The notes beneath the pieces are model-generated. The model did not search any database and had not been told where the DNA came from. It worked only from the letters and a program-made list of their open reading frames with translations. From the NCBI GenBank assembly GCA_030049955.1, contig JASIJX010000283.1, positions 1 through 6,301 on the forward strand: 6,301 nucleotides of DNA. Reading direction: 5' to 3'. Made by a program: the position numbers and the translations under genes. Of the stretch, positions 1 through 5,734 are shown piece after piece (position 1 is the first letter of the stretch; each line of letters begins with the position of its first letter). The stretch comes from Acidobacteriaceae bacterium (GTDB taxonomy: Bacteria > Acidobacteriota > Terriglobia > Terriglobales > Acidobacteriaceae).

Positions 1-1
1 C

Positions 2-196
2 CTGCCCTATCGGGGGGCCTATCGCGGAGATGGACTGATGACGGTTCCGGTGCCGAAAGGACCGGTTGCGTTAAACATCGATTGGACAACAACAGCCGAC
101 GTAACCGCCAGCCGATGGGTAAGCGCGATGGGCCTGCTGGGGCTGGTTGCGGTTGGCTTGCTGGAACGAAGGTTGAAGCGCGTTCCAGTATCATGA
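2..196 (+). CDS. C-terminal end of a membrane protein (5' end outside window)
   Basis: An open frame enters from the left edge and ends at TGA 194-196, leaving 64 visible residues. The visible part has a short soluble segment (VPVPKGPVALNIDW, about residues 15-28) and then one hydrophobic helix (about residues 40-55, SAMGLLGLVAVGLL). It ends in a basic tail, ERRLKRVPVS. A beta-strand-rich stretch followed by a last helix and positive tail is typical of the end of large bacterial membrane proteins such as YfhO-like or PTPS-related glycosyltransferase-type proteins; that family guess is inference only. Its stop overlaps the ATG of the polyprenyl synthase (ATGA at 193-196), so the two are probably translationally coupled. 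GC-rich third codon positions support real coding. Confidence 0.7.
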   Translation: MPYRGAYRGDGLMTVPVPKGPVALNIDWTTTADVTASRWVSAMGLLGLVAVGLLERRLKRVPVS

Positions 197-1092
197 AGCC
201 AATGACCGTAAACGTAAGATCATTAATTCAGGAGGGCGCGGAGCTCACTGATCGCGCGCTGGAAGCATTGATTCCAAGCGCCGATACGGTTCCCTCTTCG
301 ATTCACGGAGCCATGCGCCACTCTGTTTTTGCCGGCGGCAAGCGGCTGCGGCCGGTGCTGGCCATGCAGGCCGGAGTAACGATTGCGGGAGCCATGCCGC
401 GCGGGATTGAGCGCCTCGGCGCGGCCATCGAGATGCTGCACACGTATTCGCTGATCCACGATGACCTGCCGGCGCTCGACAACGACGACCTGCGCCGCGG
501 CCGGCCCACCTGCCACAAGGCATTTGGCGAAGCCATTGCAATTCTCGCCGGCGACGCGCTGCAAACGCGCGCCTTCGAGGTGCTGGCCGGGCTCGACTGC
601 CCGCCAGCTGCGACGGTGCAGATCATCGGTTTAATTGCCAATGCTGTTGGCACGGTGGATGGCATGATCGGCGGGCAGGTGCTGGACATCGAGAGCGAGC
701 ACAAGAAGCCTACGCCGGAGCTCGTCGAAGCCATCCATCGCGCGAAAACCGGGGCCTTGATCCGCGTGAGCGTGGTTGCGGGCGGAGTTTACGCCGGCGC
801 GACTGCCGAGGATGTGGCGCGGCTCGATCTGTTCGGCCGCAAGGCCGGGCTGGCTTTTCAGATTGTCGATGACATTCTCGACATGACGGTCGATTCTGCG
901 CAACTGGGCAAGACGGCGGGCAAGGATGTAGCCACGGAAAAGGCGACATGGCCCGCGGTCTTCGGCATCGAACAAAGCCGGCGCGATGCGGCGCAACTGA
1001 TCGAAGAGGCGTTTGCTGCGCTCGAGCCCTACGGCAGCCGCGCCGAGGGGCTCAAATCCGTGGCGCGGTACTTGGTGGAACGGCAGAACTAG
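193..1092 (+). CDS. ispA: Polyprenyl synthase, farnesyl diphosphate synthase type (IspA)
   Basis: Cytoplasmic head-to-tail prenyltransferase that condenses IPP with DMAPP/GPP, most likely to farnesyl diphosphate for quinone, undecaprenyl and terpenoid synthesis. From ATG 193 it is 299 aa, the usual IspA length. Motifs seen are GGKRLRP at 48-54 (IPP binding), first Asp-rich motif DDLPALD at 90-96, KTG at 185-187, GGQVLD at 160-165, second Asp-rich motif DDILD at 226-230, and GKTAGKD at 239-245. The two-residue insertion in the first Asp motif and Tyr85, five residues before it, fit bacterial (type II) FPP synthases rather than longer-chain enzymes. The frame is open further upstream to a TTG at 82, but that extension overlaps the upstream gene in another frame and has no family resemblance. 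ATG 193 (or 202) is therefore preferred. No key residue is missing. FPP rather than GGPP as product is inferred. Confidence 0.95.
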   Translation: MKPMTVNVRSLIQEGAELTDRALEALIPSADTVPSSIHGAMRHSVFAGGKRLRPVLAMQAGVTIAGAMPRGIERLGAAIEMLHTYSLIHDDLPALDNDDLRRGRPTCHKAFGEAIAILAGDALQTRAFEVLAGLDCPPAATVQIIGLIANAVGTVDGMIGGQVLDIESEHKKPTPELVEAIHRAKTGALIRVSVVAGGVYAGATAEDVARLDLFGRKAGLAFQIVDDILDMTVDSAQLGKTAGKDVATEKATWPAVFGIEQSRRDAAQLIEEAFAALEPYGSRAEGLKSVARYLVERQN

Positions 1093-1109
1093 ACCGGCAG
1101 AATTAGCCA

Positions 1110-1436
1110 ATGTTGTCTGAATCGGAAATCCGAAAGGCCCTGCGCGACTGCTTCGATCCCGAGCTCAAGCTCAACATCGTGGACCTAGGACTGGTGTACA
1201 AGATCGAGACCGGACCCGATCCGGCTTCGACGCCGAAGTGGCCGCGGCAGTGGGTGAAGGTGACGATGACGCTGACCACGCCGCAGTGCCCGGCCAGCGG
1301 GCTGATCTTCGAACAGGTGCAGAACCGGCTGGCGGGCATGCCCGATATCAGCAGGGTGGACGTGGAGTTGGTGTGGGAGCCGCGGTGGACGCCCGAGCGC
1401 GTGAGCGAAGCGGTGCGGCTGCAGCTCGGCATCTGA
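1110..1436 (+). CDS. MIP18/DUF59-family iron-sulfur cluster assembly-type protein
   Basis: A 108-aa cytoplasmic protein made of a single MIP18 (DUF59) domain, the family of SufT, PaaD and eukaryotic CIA2. Members help mature Fe-S proteins, or act as accessory subunits in phenylacetyl-CoA oxygenase maturation (PaaD). Conserved features seen are DPEL at 16-19, IVDLGLVY at 23-30, VTMTLTTPQCP at 51-61 with the family Cys at 60, and LVWEPRWTPERVSE at 87-100. The WEP-WTPE-SE ending is typical of the stand-alone bacterial form. No Suf or Paa genes are visible nearby, so the client is unknown. It begins 17 bases after ispA, with no strong Shine-Dalgarno, and probably shares its transcript. An Fe-S client in the isoprenoid pathway (IspG/IspH are Fe-S enzymes) is an attractive but unproven reason for the pairing. 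Confidence 0.9.
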   Translation: MLSESEIRKALRDCFDPELKLNIVDLGLVYKIETGPDPASTPKWPRQWVKVTMTLTTPQCPASGLIFEQVQNRLAGMPDISRVDVELVWEPRWTPERVSEAVRLQLGI

Positions 1437-1625
1437 GGCCGCCGAAAGTAACTTCACACCACACTATCTGCTCAAGAACAGGAGCAGCTTGCGGCAGCTC
1501 TCGAAATTCTCGCGCGTCGTCACCGGGGTGGCCACTGGCACAGGTGTTGAGTCAATGGCGGGTACAGCGCGGCAAATCCCAACGTAAGAAATCATCGACC
1601 TGCTGGCTGCAAGGAGCATCTCCAA
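1437..1625. other. 189-base spacer without a recognisable gene
   Basis: This spacer lies between the MIP18-family gene and the next + strand gene. One + frame reads through about 1441-1578 and a - frame covers 1464 onward, both with GC-rich third positions. Neither has a good start or a recognisable family motif, so I do not call a gene. I see no clear rho-independent terminator after 1436. The 3' end holds the AAGGAG ribosome binding site of the downstream gene. A promoter for that gene is expected here, but I cannot place a convincing -35/-10 pair. Confidence 0.4.
1611..1616 (+). promoter_or_regulatory. Ribosome binding site AAGGAG for the 1626 gene
   Basis: AAGGAG lies nine bases before ATG 1626. 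It is one of the strongest Shine-Dalgarno matches in the window. It fixes the start of the small membrane protein and supports it as a real gene. Confidence 0.75.
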
Positions 1626-1955
1626 ATGAATTGGCTCTATCTTCTCTCCTACTTCTTCGGCGGCGTGTTCTTCGCCAATGCCATTCCGCATTGTGTCAGC
1701 GGCATGATGGGACGCCCATTCCAAACCCCCTTTGCGAAGCCGCCGGGCCAGGGACTTTCCTCGTCCACAGTGAACGTGTGCTGGGGCATCTTCAATGCAC
1801 TGGTCGGTTATCTCCTGGTGTTCCGAGTGGGCAATTTCGACTTGAAATCAACGCTTGATGTGGCTGTCAGCGGACTCGGCGCACTGTTGATCAGCCTTCA
1901 GGCTGCCCGGCATTTCGGCCGCTTCCATGGAGGAAATCTCCCGCAGCGCCGATGA
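1626..1955 (+). CDS. Small membrane protein of unknown function, three predicted helices
   Basis: A 109-aa protein. Hydrophobic helices are seen at about residues 3-23 (LYLLSYFFGGVFFANAIP), 51-67 (VCWGIFNALVGYLLVF) and 77-94 (LDVAVSGLGALLISLQ). The loop after helix 1 is the most distinctive part: PHCVSGMMGRPFQTPFAKPP at 21-40, followed by GQGLSSSTVNVCWG. Its density of Gly, Pro and Phe looks conserved rather than random, and it resembles small uncharacterised inner-membrane proteins I have seen in Proteobacteria and Acidobacteria. I can give it no name or function. The basic tail (HFGRFHGGNLPQRR) probably faces the cytoplasm. A strong AAGGAG site supports the start. It stands alone on this strand and converges with the gene ending at 2127. 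Confidence 0.8.
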   Translation: MNWLYLLSYFFGGVFFANAIPHCVSGMMGRPFQTPFAKPPGQGLSSSTVNVCWGIFNALVGYLLVFRVGNFDLKSTLDVAVSGLGALLISLQAARHFGRFHGGNLPQRR

Positions 1956-2126
1956 AAAACCCGACGGCAGGGTCTGGCTGGCCGTTGCTCTCGTTTCCAA
2001 CATTGGCACATTGATGCAGCGCGTTGCCCACGATCGGCGCGTGACAGGCGCGTGCTGACTGACCGCACGCACCACGATGCCTCCGCGCGCGGAGCAGGAA
2101 ACGCTACACAAACTCTGAAACCGCAG
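1956..2126. other. Convergent intergenic region
   Basis: This 171-base gap separates two genes that point at each other. It should hold their 3' untranslated ends. Apart from the hairpin at 2125-2152 I see no clear terminator. A short + frame (1927-2058, 43 codons) with coding-like composition crosses it and is discussed as a finding, not called as a gene. Confidence 0.4.
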
Positions 2127-2152
2127 CTAGCGCGACAGAATGTCGCGCAGCT
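2125..2152. terminator. Hairpin over the stop codon of the 2127-2480 gene, possible terminator
   Basis: A perfect 8-bp inverted repeat, GCGCGACA (2130-2137) and TGTCGCGC (2141-2148), has a 3-base loop. AGCT on each side (2125-2128, 2149-2152) can extend the stem with one unpaired A at 2129. On the + strand the stem is followed by TTTT-like sequence (2152-2155). On the - strand it covers the last codons and the TAG stop, and little T-tract follows. It sits where a terminator between convergent genes is expected. Whether it stops transcription, and in which direction, is inference. Confidence 0.4.
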
Positions 2153-2480
2153 TTTCGCCGTGCACGGAGAGCTCCTCAATAGCGTCCTGCACGCGGGTAA
2201 TCATCTTGTGCACTTCGTCCAGATGACTAGGCATCCGGTGCCACCAGGCGCGCACCATCTCCTGCTGGTCGAGGATGACCAGGGTGGTGCCAGCGGCGGC
2301 TGTTGCCAGTCCGGCGCGGCGCTTGCCCGCCATGATCAGGATGCCGCTGGTGGCCAGGGCCCCGGCCGCTGCAACGCGCACCCAGTACCGGTTATCGGGC
2401 CTGTGGTGCACCGGCGTGGACTTTTCGGATGTGGACTTTTCGGATTCGGTTCCTTGTGCGGCAAGCGGGACGACCACCAT
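2127..2480 (-). CDS. Small membrane protein of unknown function, two hydrophobic segments
   Basis: A 117-aa protein beginning MVVVPLAAQG. In order: a polar, Ser/Glu/Lys-rich N-terminal segment with a duplicated SEKST pair (about 13-22); a hydrophobic helix at about 33-52; a basic KRR turn at 53-55; a second hydrophobic stretch at about 56-70 (AGLATAAAGTTLVIL); then an amphipathic, charged C-terminal helix (about 84-117). The layout resembles small membrane anchors with a cytoplasmic helical tail (YtxH-like in shape only). I recognise no named family. The frame is open upstream to 2948, but that part only shadows the neighbouring gene. The start at 2480 is chosen because AAGGAG lies six bases before it. 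It lies downstream of the CxxC gene on the same strand after a 154-base gap, so it may have its own promoter. A hairpin covers its stop. Confidence 0.75.
   Translation of the reverse strand: MVVVPLAAQGTESEKSTSEKSTPVHHRPDNRYWVRVAAAGALATSGILIMAGKRRAGLATAAAGTTLVILDQQEMVRAWWHRMPSHLDEVHKMITRVQDAIEELSVHGEKLRDILSR
2416..2445. repeat. Perfect tandem duplication, 2 x 15 bp
   Basis: The 15-base unit GTGGACTTTTCGGAT occurs twice back to back (2416-2430 and 2431-2445). It is inside the - strand gene 2127-2480 and keeps the frame, giving a doubled five-residue unit (S-E-K-S-T). It looks like a recent slippage or short duplication in a disordered, length-tolerant segment. Confidence 0.9.
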
Positions 2481-2486
2481 CGATTT

Positions 2487-2492
2487 CTCCTT
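2487..2492 (-). promoter_or_regulatory. Ribosome binding site AAGGAG for the 2127-2480 gene
   Basis: On the - strand, AAGGAG stands six bases before the ATG at 2480-2478, within a purine-rich run. This ideal spacing decides the start against the longer open frame reaching back to 2948. Confidence 0.75.
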
Positions 2493-2634
2493 CTCTTCAC
2501 GAGCAGCCGAACAAGCCGGCGAAAGAATGCGTATGAAATTGACTGCTCGGGTCGCACAGGCCCGGCAGGTCCGGATTTTGCGAGCCACGGCGTCCACGCC
2601 AGGCGCCGCCGGTTTATCAGTCTTGGATGCGCTC

Positions 2635-2943
2635 TCAGTCGAGGTCGAACTCACGCAGCGGTTTTCCCTCCGGCGCATCCTTGGCCTTGCGCATGGCCTC
2701 AGCAAATTTCTTTTCAAGCAGATCGGCGCGGTTCTTTTCGGCGTCAACCGACTGGCGGAAGATCGACTCCTTGCGCTCGTTTTGCTCGCGCATGGCCTTG
2801 GCGGCGGTTTCGAGGTCCTCAAACATGCGCTTGCGCGGTGCTGAGGTGTGACTGACGACCAGGCCCGTCGAGGCGTCGATCTTGAGCATTGCTCCGCAGT
2901 CGGGGCAGGCCACTTCGAATATCTTTTCCTTCGCGTGTGCCAT
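2635..2943 (-). CDS. CxxC-containing coiled-coil protein of unknown function
   Basis: From the ATG at 2943 this is a 102-aa cytoplasmic protein without membrane segments. Residues 1-30 form a small beta-like head with CPDCGAMLKID (C13 and C16), which looks like half of a zinc ribbon; no second CxxC follows. Residues about 39-89 are a highly charged, heptad-like helix (FEDLETAAKAMREQ...LLEKKFAEAMRKAKDA). The protein ends in an acidic, hydrophobic REFDLD tail. It resembles short uncharacterised acidobacterial proteins with the same head, helix and FDLD/FDID ending; this is from memory of the style, not a search. With one CxxC, metal binding would need a dimer, which the coiled coil could supply. 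In-frame ATGs also occur at 2955 and 2982. None has a clear ribosome site; 2943 is chosen because the conserved-looking part starts there. Confidence 0.78.
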   Translation of the reverse strand: MAHAKEKIFEVACPDCGAMLKIDASTGLVVSHTSAPRKRMFEDLETAAKAMREQNERKESIFRQSVDAEKNRADLLEKKFAEAMRKAKDAPEGKPLREFDLD

Positions 2944-3148
2944 AACAATCAGCATTGTAGGCGCTTGGGCGGAAGATTGCACAGGCTGGCTGTTGGCTCT
3001 GCCACACTAGCCGGGAGTTTGCGGGCATCGCATTCTTTCTTGACAGCTTTGCGCCGCACGTCGAAACATGAATCCGCCGGATTTTGAGTGATTTGCACGA
3101 CGCGCAACCTCGGGCATCGGCCGCGGCGCGCGTAGACGGGAGCGAGAG
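2944..3148. other. Divergent intergenic region
   Basis: This 205-base spacer lies between the - strand CxxC gene and the + strand lactonase-like gene, so it should carry promoters for both. A perfect TTGACA on the + strand at 3040-3045 is the only strong box I see. I could not place a convincing promoter for the - strand gene, nor an obvious operator palindrome. Confidence 0.5.
3040..3069 (+). promoter_or_regulatory. Candidate sigma-70 promoter for the lactonase-like gene
   Basis: TTGACA at 3040-3045 is a perfect -35 consensus. At an 18-base spacing the best -10 is AAACAT (3064-3069), which matches TATAAT at only three positions. Transcription would start near 3076, leaving a leader of about 70 bases before ATG 3149. 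The -35 is strong and the -10 weak, so this stays a candidate. Confidence 0.3.
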
Positions 3149-4258
3149 ATGGAGACAACGAAGCTGCACCGGCTGATTGGTTTGGGGATGCTGTTTCTGG
3201 TTTCGAGCGCCCTTCTGCTGGCGCGGAGAGACGTGGCGCCGCGCGGGAGCGGGGCGGAAGAATCAATGCCGCTGAAAGTTGATCGGCTCGATCCGGCGCT
3301 CGACCGCATCGTGCCGGCGGGCGCACAACTGGAGCGGGTGGCGACCGGGTTCACTTGGCTAGAGGGACCGGTTTGGGCTAAGGGCGGTCTCCACCTCAAT
3401 CTTGGCGGCAGCCTGTTCTTCGCCGAGATTCCCTCGAACAGCATCCGGCGCTGGAGTCCGAGCGAGGGCGTGAGCATTTTCCTGCAGCCGAGCGGCTACC
3501 AAGGCAAGGCGCCGTATGGCGGCCCGGAGCCGGGCTCGAATGGCATGACGCTGGACGCGCACGGGCGGTTGACAGTGGCCGGGCACGCGCAGCGCGACGT
3601 CTACCGGTTCGAGTCATTCGACCCGCGCGGGCAGATCACCATTCTTGCCGACTCCTACCAGGGCAAGCGGCTCAACAGTCCCAACGATCTCGTGTATCGC
3701 TCCGATGGTTCGCTGTACTTTACCGATCCGCCATATGGGTTGCGAACGCAGAGCGACACCGATCCCGAGAAGCAACTCAAGGTAAACGGCGTCTATCGGA
3801 TTCCGCATGCTCAGGAGCAGAAGCCTGGTGCGCAGCCTTCGCGCGGCCAGTTGCAGCTTCTGGTTAGCGATCTGCCGCGGCCGAACGGCATTGCCTTTTC
3901 GCCGGACGAGAAGTACCTCTACGTGGACAACTCGCAGCCGAAGAGGCTGTGGATGCGCTACCGCGTGCTCCCTGACGGAAAGCTGACCGACGCCAAAGTG
4001 TTCTACGACGCAACCGCCGATCCCCGGCCGGGAAATCCTGACGGGATGAAAGTTGATGTGCAGGGAAATATATACAGCGCCGGGCCGGGCGGCGTATGGA
4101 TCTTTTCGCCGGAAGGCCGGCACCTGGGAACCATCCTGATGCCGGAACGTACGTCGAACGTGACCTGGGCCGGGATAGTCGGCAAAACGCTCTACATCAC
4201 GGCGAGCACCAGCGTGTACCGCGTGCGACTGAAGATTGCGGGCGTGCCGGTGAAGTGA
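3149..4258 (+). CDS. SMP-30/gluconolactonase-like (SGL) family lactonase, probably exported
   Basis: A 369-aa six-bladed beta-propeller enzyme of the SGL family (gluconolactonase, SMP-30, luciferin-regenerating enzyme). Such enzymes hydrolyse sugar lactones to the free acid with one divalent metal. The N-terminus has Lys/Arg, then a hydrophobic core (about residues 9-25), then RR, so it is probably a signal peptide or membrane anchor; there is no lipobox Cys. By comparison with SMP-30 the metal ligands would be E72 (WLEGPVW), N246 (RPNGIAF) and D298 (NPDGMKVD), with N179 (NSPNDLVY) near the substrate. All are present. FFAEIPSN, YFTDPPYG and NGIAFSPDEKYLYV are typical propeller strands. The start at 3149 has GGGAG six bases upstream. 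It is followed on the same strand by a sugar-acid-type transporter and an aldolase, which supports a lactonase role. The actual lactone is not known. Confidence 0.92.
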   Translation: METTKLHRLIGLGMLFLVSSALLLARRDVAPRGSGAEESMPLKVDRLDPALDRIVPAGAQLERVATGFTWLEGPVWAKGGLHLNLGGSLFFAEIPSNSIRRWSPSEGVSIFLQPSGYQGKAPYGGPEPGSNGMTLDAHGRLTVAGHAQRDVYRFESFDPRGQITILADSYQGKRLNSPNDLVYRSDGSLYFTDPPYGLRTQSDTDPEKQLKVNGVYRIPHAQEQKPGAQPSRGQLQLLVSDLPRPNGIAFSPDEKYLYVDNSQPKRLWMRYRVLPDGKLTDAKVFYDATADPRPGNPDGMKVDVQGNIYSAGPGGVWIFSPEGRHLGTILMPERTSNVTWAGIVGKTLYITASTSVYRVRLKIAGVPVK

Positions 4259-4321
4259 AAACGGCTGTATTCGTCGGCTCTTCCATCCTTGCCGCAAACA
4301 CAAAGACGCGGCGATGCTTCA

Positions 4322-4382
4322 CCCCACGAGCGAAGACCTGTCCGTGGGGCCTCGGGATGGGGTAGCCCGGCTGAGATTTTTT
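4322..4382 (+). terminator. Hairpin plus T-tract between lactonase-like and transporter genes, possible terminator or repeat
   Basis: A 7-bp inverted repeat, CCCCACG (4322-4328) and CGTGGGG (4343-4349), encloses a 14-base loop. A T6 run follows at 4377-4382, too far from this stem for a classic terminator. A weaker CGGG/CCCG pair (4353-4356/4366-4369) lies nearer to the Ts. The block may weaken read-through from the lactonase-like gene into the transporter. It may instead be a dispersed intergenic repeat. Confidence 0.3.
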
Positions 4383-4396
4383 GATGGTGCAATTCG

Positions 4397-5734
4397 TTGG
4401 CTGAATCCCAGCAATCGACGCGCGTGCGGTACTCGATCATCGCGATTCTCTTCGCGGTGAGTTGCTTCAGCTATGCCGACCGGGCGGCGCTTTCGCAGGC
4501 CGCAGTGGCCATGCCGAAGGAGATGAACCTCACGCCGGAGCGAATGGGGTATCTGCTCTTCGGCTTCGGCTGGGCGTATGTGCTGGGACAATTGCCTTCG
4601 GGCGGGCTGCTCGACCGGTTCGGATCGAAGCGGGTTTACGGCATCAGCATCATTTTGTGGTCGGCGTTTGCATTTCTTACCGGATGGGCCGGTTATGTAC
4701 GCGCCAGCGCTGCGTTCACGGTGCTGTTTGTGCTGCGCCTGCTGGCCGGATTTGCGCAGTCGCCGGTGTTTCCTGGCAATGGGCGCATTGTGGCCGCGTG
4801 GTTTCCTGCCTCGGAGCGCGGGCGCGCTTCGGCCATCTTCAATGCGTCGCAATACTTCGCACTGCCCGTTTTCGCGCCCATCTTCGGCTGGCTGATTCAC
4901 ACGGCGGGCTGGCGAAGCTGCTTCTGGTTCATGGGAGCGTTTGGCGCCGTTCTTACGCTTGTCTGGTTCCGGAATATCTTCGGACCAATGGAGCATCCGC
5001 GCATTTCGACAGCAGAGCTGGATCTGATCGAGCGCGGCGGCGGGCTGGTGAAGACCGACACGCAGCAGGGCGCGAAGCGAAATACGCTCACCTGGGCCAC
5101 AGTGAAGATGCTCTTGAGCCATCGCATGCTCGTCGGCGTTTACATCGGCCAGTTCTGCATCACGACGCTAACCTGGTTCTTTGTCACATGGTTTCCGCTG
5201 TATCTCGCGCAGGCGCGGCACATGTCGGTGGTCAAGGTGGGATTCGCGGCGGCTGTGCCGGGGTTGTGCGGCGGTTTCGGCGGAATTCTCGGCGGCATCA
5301 TCAGCGACCGGCTGCTCCAGCGCGGCTGCTCGTTGAGCTTCGCGCGCAAGCTGCCCATCATGGCCGGCATGGGACTGTCGATGACGATTGTGGCCTGCAA
5401 CTATGCGCACGCGCAAAGCCTCATGCTCGCCTTCATGTCACTGTCCTTTTTCGGCAAGGGCATCGGCGCGCTGGGCTGGACAGTGATCGCCGATACTTCG
5501 CCCAAGGGAATGATCGGTATGAATGGCGCGCTGTTCAATTTGTGCGGCAATATGGCCGGGGTGACGACGCCGTTGATCATCGGCACGATCGTCGGGAGAA
5601 CGCACTCCTACAACGGCGCGCTGCTGTTCATCGCTGTCATCGCGTTCTGCGCCATTGTGAGCTACGGACCCATTGTGGGCGAGATCAAGCGGCTGGAATT
5701 GAAACCCGCGCCCGAGCCCGTAACTGCCTCGTGA
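4397..5734 (+). CDS. MFS transporter, ACS family (sugar-acid type, GudP/DgoT/ExuT-like)
   Basis: A 445-aa inner-membrane permease with about 12 hydrophobic helices and a central cytoplasmic loop (about 195-235). Family signs are the YADRAALS segment at 26-33 at the end of helix 1, the loop 2-3 motif GGLLDRFGSKRV (69-80), the helix 4 signature RLLAGFAQSPVFPGNGR (114-130) followed by AAWFPASERGRASAIFN, and the second-half equivalent GGIISDRLLQRG (299-310). These match the anion:cation symporter branch, which takes up hexuronates, galactonate and glucarate with protons. The start is unusual. An in-frame TGA at 4382-4384 bars extension, and the first usable codon is TTG 4397; GTG 4424 is the alternative, giving a protein starting just before helix 1. 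Neither has a strong ribosome site. The lactonase-like and aldolase neighbours point to a sugar acid as cargo. Confidence 0.94.
   Translation: MAESQQSTRVRYSIIAILFAVSCFSYADRAALSQAAVAMPKEMNLTPERMGYLLFGFGWAYVLGQLPSGGLLDRFGSKRVYGISIILWSAFAFLTGWAGYVRASAAFTVLFVLRLLAGFAQSPVFPGNGRIVAAWFPASERGRASAIFNASQYFALPVFAPIFGWLIHTAGWRSCFWFMGAFGAVLTLVWFRNIFGPMEHPRISTAELDLIERGGGLVKTDTQQGAKRNTLTWATVKMLLSHRMLVGVYIGQFCITTLTWFFVTWFPLYLAQARHMSVVKVGFAAAVPGLCGGFGGILGGIISDRLLQRGCSLSFARKLPIMAGMGLSMTIVACNYAHAQSLMLAFMSLSFFGKGIGALGWTVIADTSPKGMIGMNGALFNLCGNMAGVTTPLIIGTIVGRTHSYNGALLFIAVIAFCAIVSYGPIVGEIKRLELKPAPEPVTAS

Noticed and set aside
1484..1502. Possible hairpin around GAGCAGCTTGCGGCAGCTC as a terminator after the MIP18 gene
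   Set aside because: Only four base pairs form cleanly, and no T-tract follows on either strand.
1464..1724. 86-codon - strand frame in the 1437-1625 spacer, with coding-like end
   Set aside because: Its first half is antisense to the small membrane protein gene and the tail alone is too short to identify. A gene remnant cannot be excluded.
1238..1858. Long + strand open frame across the MIP18 gene, spacer and small membrane protein gene
   Set aside because: It overlaps two well-supported genes in another frame; its product is Ala/Arg/Gly-rich with no motif, as expected of a shadow in GC-rich DNA.
1848..2111. 87-codon - strand frame across the convergent gap
   Set aside because: It overlaps the 3' third of the 1626 gene, has no ribosome site and no motif, and its Ser/Arg/Ala-rich product looks like a shadow.
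2052..2855. Long + strand open frame of 267 codons
   Set aside because: It runs opposite both - strand genes, which have ribosome sites, membrane segments and a CxxC/coiled-coil pattern. Its own product is low-complexity and lacks family motifs.
4319..5122. 267-codon - strand frame opposite the transporter
   Set aside because: It is antisense to a clear MFS gene, with a charged, repetitive product and no recognisable domain.
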